64,000 bases of DNA from Niallia sp. Man26 (GTDB lineage: Bacteria; Bacillota; Bacilli; Bacillales; Cytobacillaceae), in assembly GCF_022049065.2 (NCBI RefSeq), contig NZ_CP095746.1, forward strand, positions 62,001 through 126,000, written 5' to 3'. The position numbers and the translations under genes were made by a program. Numbering within the stretch: position 1 is the first letter of the stretch; each line of letters opens with the position of its first letter. Of the stretch, positions 59,279 to 64,000 are shown piece after piece. The notes below the pieces were generated by a model, which did not search any database, was not told the DNA's origin, and saw nothing but the letters and a program-made list of their open reading frames with translations.

Positions 59279-61711
59279 ATGTCAACAGAAAATGGTTCAT
59301 TAGCACAACCAAAACCTAATACTAGTGAAAATGTTTCACTAAATATTACTGGAATGACATGTGCAGCATGCGCAACTCGTATTGAAAAAAACATATCAAA
59401 AGTGCAAGGCGTTCAACAAGCAAATGTAAATCTAGCTACAGAAAAAGCAGCAGTGACCTATAATCCATCACAAGTTTCAATTGAGGAAATAATTGAAAAA
59501 GTTAACAAAACAGGGTATGGGGTTGAACAAGAAAAAGTAAATTTAAATATCATAGGTATGACATGCGCCGCTTGTGCTACTCGTATTGAAAAAGTATTAA
59601 ATAAGGTAGACGGAGTGAAAAATGCTACTGTTAATCTTGCAACAGAGAAGGCCAGTGTTGAATATATTCCGGGAAGTACCAATGTAGATCAATTAGTTAA
59701 TGTAGTAAAGAAGGCTGGCTATGATGCAAAATTAATTAGTGAAAATGATGGGGATTATGAACAAAGTGCTCGAGAAAAAGCATATAGAAAACAAAAAATA
59801 AAATTTATTGTTGGTGCTATTTTATCTATACCTTTCTTAATCATGATGATATCAGATTTTATGATGGAGTACGGAAATGGAGGGTTTTTCCACTTAAATC
59901 CTTGGATTCAATTTTTACTAGCCACAGTAGTTCAATTTTATGTTGGTGGTCATTATTACCGCGATGCTTATAATTCAGTTCGAGGAGGTAGCGCAAATAT
60001 GGCTGTACTAGTAGTGCTAGGAACATCAGCGGCCTATTTATACAGTTTAGTTGTTACCATAATGGGGACTGGGCAATTTCTTTATTTTGAAGCCGCAGCT
60101 GTGGTTATGACTCTAATTGTTTTAGGAAAGCTACTGGAAATAAGGGCAAAAGGTCAAACTTCTGAGGCTATAAAAAAATTAATGGGTTTACAGGCAAAGA
60201 CAGCTAGAGTTATCCGTAATGGTATGGAAGTGGATATACCACTAGAAGATGTTCAAACAGAAGATATTATTTTCGTTAGGGCAGGCGAAAAGATACCAGT
60301 TGACGGAATAATTATAGAAGGAAATACTACAGTTGATGAATCTATGTTAACAGGAGAAAGCATGCCTGTTGGTAAGAAAGCTGGAGATAATGTTATTGGT
60401 GCTACTATGAATAAACATGGTTCGTTTAAATTCCAGGCAACTAAAGTTGGAAAAGATACTGCTCTTTCGCAAATAATTAAACTAGTTGAAGAAGCCCAAG
60501 GATCCAAAGCGCCAATTCAGCAAGTTGCAGATAAAATATCAGCAGTATTTGTACCAATTGTAATTGTAATAGCTTTAGCGACATTTGGTATTACATTCGT
60601 ACTTCTTGGATTTACCCCAGCGTTAGTTAGTACAATTGCAGTACTAGTTATCGCATGTCCATGTGCTTTAGGATTAGCCACACCAACAGCTGTGATGGTA
60701 GGGACAGGTAAAGGGGCTGAAAATGGATTACTTATAAAAGGTGCAGAACATCTACAAAACTCACAGCGTGTAACAACAGTTGTGTTAGATAAAACCGGTA
60801 CTATTACAAAGGGCGAACCTGATGTAACAGATATTGTTCCCTTCGGAAATCTTTCTCAAGATGAAATTTTACAAATTGCTGCAACTGCAGAAAAAGGTTC
60901 AGAACATCCACTTGGTGAAGCTATTGTAAACAGTGCGTCTGATAAAGGGTTAAATTTATTAAATGCAACTAACTTTAAAGCTATACCGGGGCATGGGATT
61001 GAGGTTAGTATCAATAATCAAAGGATTTTAATCGGTAATAAAAAGCTTATGGCTCAAAATAAGGTGAATATTAGTTCTTCTATTGATACTATGGAAAAAT
61101 TCGAGGGTGAGGGAAAAACTGCTATGCTTATGGCTATTGATGAAAGTCTAGCAGCCATAATTGCTGTGGCAGATACTGTTAAAGAAACATCTACAGATGC
61201 TATTAAGGCTCTAAAGCAACTAGGTATTGAGGTCATCATGATTACTGGGGACAACCGACTTACAGCAGAAGCTATTGCCAAGCAAGTTGGTGTGGACCGA
61301 GTACTTGCTGAAGTTCTGCCAGAAGACAAATCTGCCGAAGTAGAAAAACTGAAGCAAGAAGGAAAAGTTGTTGCAATGGTTGGAGATGGAATTAATGATG
61401 CTCCCGCACTTGCTTCGGCTGATGTAGGAATTGCAATTGGGACTGGTACTGATGTTGCAATGGAGGCTGCTGATATTACCTTAATGCGGGGAGATTTGAT
61501 GGGGATAGTCGATATAATTCTTCTTTCGAAATCAACGATGCGAAAGATACGCCAGAATTTGTTTTGGGCATTTGCATATAATATCATCCTTATCCCTGTT
61601 GCGGCAATTGGTTTATTAAATCCAATACTTGCCGGTGGTGCTATGGCTTTTAGTTCCGTATCTGTTGTAGGAAATACATTATTCCTCCGTAGATGGAAAC
61701 CTATTAGATAA
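59279..61711 (+). CDS. copA: CopA Cu(I)-exporting P-type ATPase
   Basis: 810 residues from ATG 59279 (TAGGAGGG upstream; the earlier ATG 59255 lacks a site). Two HMA domains with GMTCAAC near residues 27 and 95, eight membrane segments, the actuator TGES, the metal channel CPC in VIACPCALG, the phosphorylation site DKTGT, the SEHPLGEA motif, and the hinge [13 protein letters not shown]. All catalytic motifs are present. It exports Cu(I) across the membrane using ATP, loaded by CopZ. Confidence 0.98.
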   Translation: MSTENGSLAQPKPNTSENVSLNITGMTCAACATRIEKNISKVQGVQQANVNLATEKAAVTYNPSQVSIEEIIEKVNKTGYGVEQEKVNLNIIGMTCAACATRIEKVLNKVDGVKNATVNLATEKASVEYIPGSTNVDQLVNVVKKAGYDAKLISENDGDYEQSAREKAYRKQKIKFIVGAILSIPFLIMMISDFMMEYGNGGFFHLNPWIQFLLATVVQFYVGGHYYRDAYNSVRGGSANMAVLVVLGTSAAYLYSLVVTIMGTGQFLYFEAAAVVMTLIVLGKLLEIRAKGQTSEAIKKLMGLQAKTARVIRNGMEVDIPLEDVQTEDIIFVRAGEKIPVDGIIIEGNTTVDESMLTGESMPVGKKAGDNVIGATMNKHGSFKFQATKVGKDTALSQIIKLVEEAQGSKAPIQQVADKISAVFVPIVIVIALATFGITFVLLGFTPALVSTIAVLVIACPCALGLATPTAVMVGTGKGAENGLLIKGAEHLQNSQRVTTVVLDKTGTITKGEPDVTDIVPFGNLSQDEILQIAATAEKGSEHPLGEAIVNSASDKGLNLLNATNFKAIPGHGIEVSINNQRILIGNKKLMAQNKVNISSSIDTMEKFEGEGKTAMLMAIDESLAAIIAVADTVKETSTDAIKALKQLGIEVIMITGDNRLTAEAIAKQVGVDRVLAEVLPEDKSAEVEKLKQEGKVVAMVGDGINDAPALASADVGIAIGTGTDVAMEAADITLMRGDLMGIVDIILLSKSTMRKIRQNLFWAFAYNIILIPVAAIGLLNPILAGGAMAFSSVSVVGNTLFLRRWKPIR

Positions 61712-61718
61712 GTTGATA

Positions 61719-61750
61719 AAAGAACCTGCAAATATCTTGCAGGTTCTTTG
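61719..61750 (+). terminator. Intrinsic terminator after copA
   Basis: AAAGAACCTGCAA and TTGCAGGTTCTTT form a stem with TGTTTTATTT after it. Confidence 0.9.
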
Positions 61751-61917
61751 TTTTATTTAAGTAACTACTGTTTATTGTTGTTGCAGATTTATTTCTACCA
61801 ATAAGTTCTAGTTTTTGTTAGGTTAAAACGTTAAAATTTATGAACTTTTGTTCATATAAAATGCATAAAATCTCCAATTATTTTTAATATGATAATTCAT
61901 GAAAGTGAGGAGAGAGA

Positions 61918-63474
61918 ATGAAATTAAAAATAATAGCATTAATTGGATTTATATTGTTAATTCTTTCGGCATGCTCAAATAAACAAAACGAAAATACAAA
62001 TCGAGCAGATGTTGAAAATCAGCCTGAGAAGATTACTACAGAAGAAACAACTGAACCTGAAATCTTAAAAGGGAACGAGTTTTCTATTGTCGCGAAAGAA
62101 GCAAAGCATCAATTGACAAAAGAAGTCAGTGTAGATGCTTGGACTTTTAATGGTTCGGTTCCAGGTTCTCAAATACGTGTAATGCAAGGGGAGAAAGTAA
62201 AAATCAACTTAAAAAATGAATTAGCCGATCCTGTAACTATACATTGGCATGGACTTGTTCTCCCAAATAATATGGATGGTATTCCGGGTGTTACTCAAAA
62301 TGCTGTACAACCAGGTGAAACATTTACTTATGAGTTTACACCCCAAACTCCTGGCACTTATATGTATCACACTCATCAAGACGGTGTTAATCAACTTGAT
62401 AAAGGTCTATATGGTGCCTTAATTGTTGAACCAAAAGAAAAAACATACGATCGTGATTATACGTTAATGCTTGACGAATGGATGAGTAATCCAGAGGAAG
62501 GTATGGATATGAGTGATATGGAAGGTATGGACATGGGTGAAAGTGATGAAATGGAAGATATGGATATGGATACGAGTAATGATGGTGCAAGCATGACGAT
62601 GGACGATATGAGCGCATATGACATCTTTACCATCAATGGAAAAAGTGGTGAGATTATTGAGCCTTTAAAAATGAAGGAGGGTGAGACGGTAAGACTCCGT
62701 TTGGCTAATATTGGGTATATGACACACAAAATGCATTTGCATGGTCAGAAATTTAAGGTTGTTGCGATTGATGGGCAAGAAATAGACAACCCAGAAGTAA
62801 TAGAAAATCAGTTAATTTCTATATCGCCAGGTGAACGGTATGATATTGAGTTTGTAGCAGATAACCCAGGGGAGTGGTTTCTGGAGTGTCATGGAAATAT
62901 GGAAGGAACTGCTGGAATGAAAGTGAAACTACAATATGAAGGAAGTTCCTTATCTACAGACAAACCGAATCAGGAGAAAGAACTTCCAGAGTTCACTTAC
63001 ACAAATTATGGTTCCTCAAAAGAAAGTGAGTTCACTTTAAATCAGAAATATGATGTTAAATATACAATGAACCTAAATACAGAGGTATTAGATAATAATA
63101 CGGCTTACACAATTAATGGAAAGGCTTTTCCGAATACAGAAAATATTTCAGTTAAAGAAGGGGACCTTGTAAAAGTAAAGCTTGTTAATAACTCTAAAGG
63201 TGAAGACCATCCTATGCATTTACATGGTACATCTTTTCAAATTCTAAGTAAAAACGGAAAAAATCTTGAGGGAGCTTCTATTATTAAAGACACTGTAAAT
63301 CTAGAACCTGGAGATGAGTATATAATAGCTTTCAAAGCTGATAATCCTGGGAATTGGCTATTCCACTGCCATGATTTACATCATGCTTCTGCAGGTATGG
63401 TAACAATGGTTAAATATAAAGGGTTTCAGCCATCTTTTACTCCTGATAAAAATGCAAATAATCAGCCAGAATAA
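61918..63474 (+). CDS. Multicopper oxidase lipoprotein with Met-rich insert
   Basis: 518 residues. Lipoprotein signal ending in LILSAC. Cupredoxin domains with copper ligands in IHWHGLVLP, YMYHTHQDG, HPMHLHGTSF and LFHCHDLHHASAGM, the last giving the type 1 Cys and axial Met. Between the first two domains is a Met/Asp/Glu-rich insert of about 45 residues (about 193-238: EGMDMSDMEGMDMG and on), like that of CueO, which can bind Cu(I). The enzyme oxidises Cu(I) to the less toxic Cu(II) at the cell surface. Start has GAGGAGA upstream. The Met-rich stretch strongly resembles that of the YdhK protein at 51795. Confidence 0.95.
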   Translation: MKLKIIALIGFILLILSACSNKQNENTNRADVENQPEKITTEETTEPEILKGNEFSIVAKEAKHQLTKEVSVDAWTFNGSVPGSQIRVMQGEKVKINLKNELADPVTIHWHGLVLPNNMDGIPGVTQNAVQPGETFTYEFTPQTPGTYMYHTHQDGVNQLDKGLYGALIVEPKEKTYDRDYTLMLDEWMSNPEEGMDMSDMEGMDMGESDEMEDMDMDTSNDGASMTMDDMSAYDIFTINGKSGEIIEPLKMKEGETVRLRLANIGYMTHKMHLHGQKFKVVAIDGQEIDNPEVIENQLISISPGERYDIEFVADNPGEWFLECHGNMEGTAGMKVKLQYEGSSLSTDKPNQEKELPEFTYTNYGSSKESEFTLNQKYDVKYTMNLNTEVLDNNTAYTINGKAFPNTENISVKEGDLVKVKLVNNSKGEDHPMHLHGTSFQILSKNGKNLEGASIIKDTVNLEPGDEYIIAFKADNPGNWLFHCHDLHHASAGMVTMVKYKGFQPSFTPDKNANNQPE

Positions 63475-63494
63475 TTTATCTTATAAAATAGGAT

Positions 63495-63524
63495 AAAATG
63501 CGGCCTTTTAGGGCAGCATTTTAC
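63495..63524 (+). terminator. Intrinsic terminator after oxidase gene
   Basis: AAAATGCGGCC and GGGCAGCATTTT pair (with one bulge) around TTTTA. Confidence 0.7.
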
Positions 63525-63563
63525 TGCTAATAAAAATAGTAACCGATAAAGGACGGGGAACAT

Positions 63564-64000
63564 TTGAATTTTACTTTATTATTAAGGGATAAAAAGGTGT
63601 TGTTTATTCTATTAGTTGTCAATATTATAGGCACATTATATGGATTTATTTGGTATGGTGGTCAACTTTCGGTTACACCTAATAAATATCTAATTTTTGT
63701 TCCTGATAGCCCAACAGCTAGTTTGTTTTTTGTGTTTGTATTAATTGGTTTGATTTTAAGAACAAATTTACCTTTGTTTGAGGCTCTAGCTATTGTAACG
63801 TTATTTAAATATGGAATATGGGCAGTTGTAATGAATGTATTAGTTCTGATAGAGATAGGATATTTAGATTGGTCTAGTTACATGCTGATTTTCTCCCATG
63901 GAGCCATGGCAATTCAGGGTTTACTATATAAAAGTTTCTATAAAATAAAAGGTTGGCATCTAGTAGTTGCTGCAATTTGGACTCTTCATAATGATGTGAT
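63564..64000 (+). CDS. DUF1405 (YpjA-like) membrane protein, 3' end outside window
   Basis: About 145 residues visible from TTG 63564, with GGACGGGGA upstream. Multi-pass membrane protein; IGTLYGFIWYGGQLSVTPNK and LIFVPDSPTASLFF are characteristic of DUF1405 (YpjA-like), a family of unknown function often near metal and cytochrome genes. Continues past the window edge. Confidence 0.85.
   Translation, partial: MNFTLLLRDKKVLFILLVVNIIGTLYGFIWYGGQLSVTPNKYLIFVPDSPTASLFFVFVLIGLILRTNLPLFEALAIVTLFKYGIWAVVMNVLVLIEIGYLDWSSYMLIFSHGAMAIQGLLYKSFYKIKGWHLVVAAIWTLHNDV

Noticed and set aside
61054..61731. 225-codon ORF on the minus strand in copA
   Set aside because: Shadow frame of the very clear copA gene; Ser/Ile-rich composition without motifs.

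Overview
The window reads as part of a large, low-GC plasmid from a spore-forming Bacillaceae host, joined at its right side to a copper-resistance island. Support for a plasmid: a Rep_3-type initiator (15666-16853, minus) next to about 20 iterons (16952-17811), a second initiator-like protein ending in a DnaA domain I (18163-19209), an array of eight palindromes at 20021-20232, and many small genes with Firmicute ribosome binding sites but no recognisable product. Support for a spore former: an RsfA-like regulator, a Spo0E-like protein, YwmB- and SpoIIP-family genes, and a tandem Spo0A-box promoter at 21927-21970. There are no rRNA or tRNA genes and no CRISPR array.

Layout. 1-15.6 kb: mostly unknown small proteins, a DUF418 membrane protein, a DNA-methyltransferase-like protein (8476-9546) and an LPD1-type HEXXH protein split by a 2,778-bp group II intron (10413-13190). 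15.6-20.3 kb: replication and maintenance. 20.5-28.4 kb: a decayed stretch with several frameshifted genes, including a broken topoisomerase III, plus a Spo0A-type promoter, a putative membrane operon and a signal peptidase I. 28.7-35 kb: a defence-like island with a repeat-RES protein, a DUF3800-like protein, a tyrosine recombinase and an AbiGi/AbiGii pair. 35-50 kb: a six-repeat SH3 secreted protein, an Xre regulator, DinB, an IS1595-type transposase, a secreted thermonuclease, a Spo0E-like protein, tandem duplicated small genes, a GNAT-like/small-protein pair, and a lytic transglycosylase-NlpC/P60 hydrolase of the kind used in conjugation. 50.2-64 kb: response regulator, Csp-like copper-binding protein, YdhK lipoprotein, sirohaem-reductase-like protein, ywmB (broken by an IS3-family element), spoIIP, csoR-copZ-copA, a Met-rich multicopper oxidase lipoprotein and the start of a DUF1405 protein.

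The most striking pattern is regulatory. At least five places (7886, 20385, 35063, 41425, 42851) carry the same leader RNA: a small hairpin whose stem covaries, a conserved AGCAG and TAATAAAC single-stranded part, then a large terminator hairpin starting near GCAGCCTTTGGG. More broadly, about fifteen genes have an intrinsic-terminator-like hairpin placed just before their own ribosome binding site. This suggests plasmid-wide control by termination and antitermination. Several single-base frameshifts occur (near 13301, 20650, 23380, 26350, 52527, 56218). They fit decay of accessory genes, but the raw reads should be checked before the genes are called dead.
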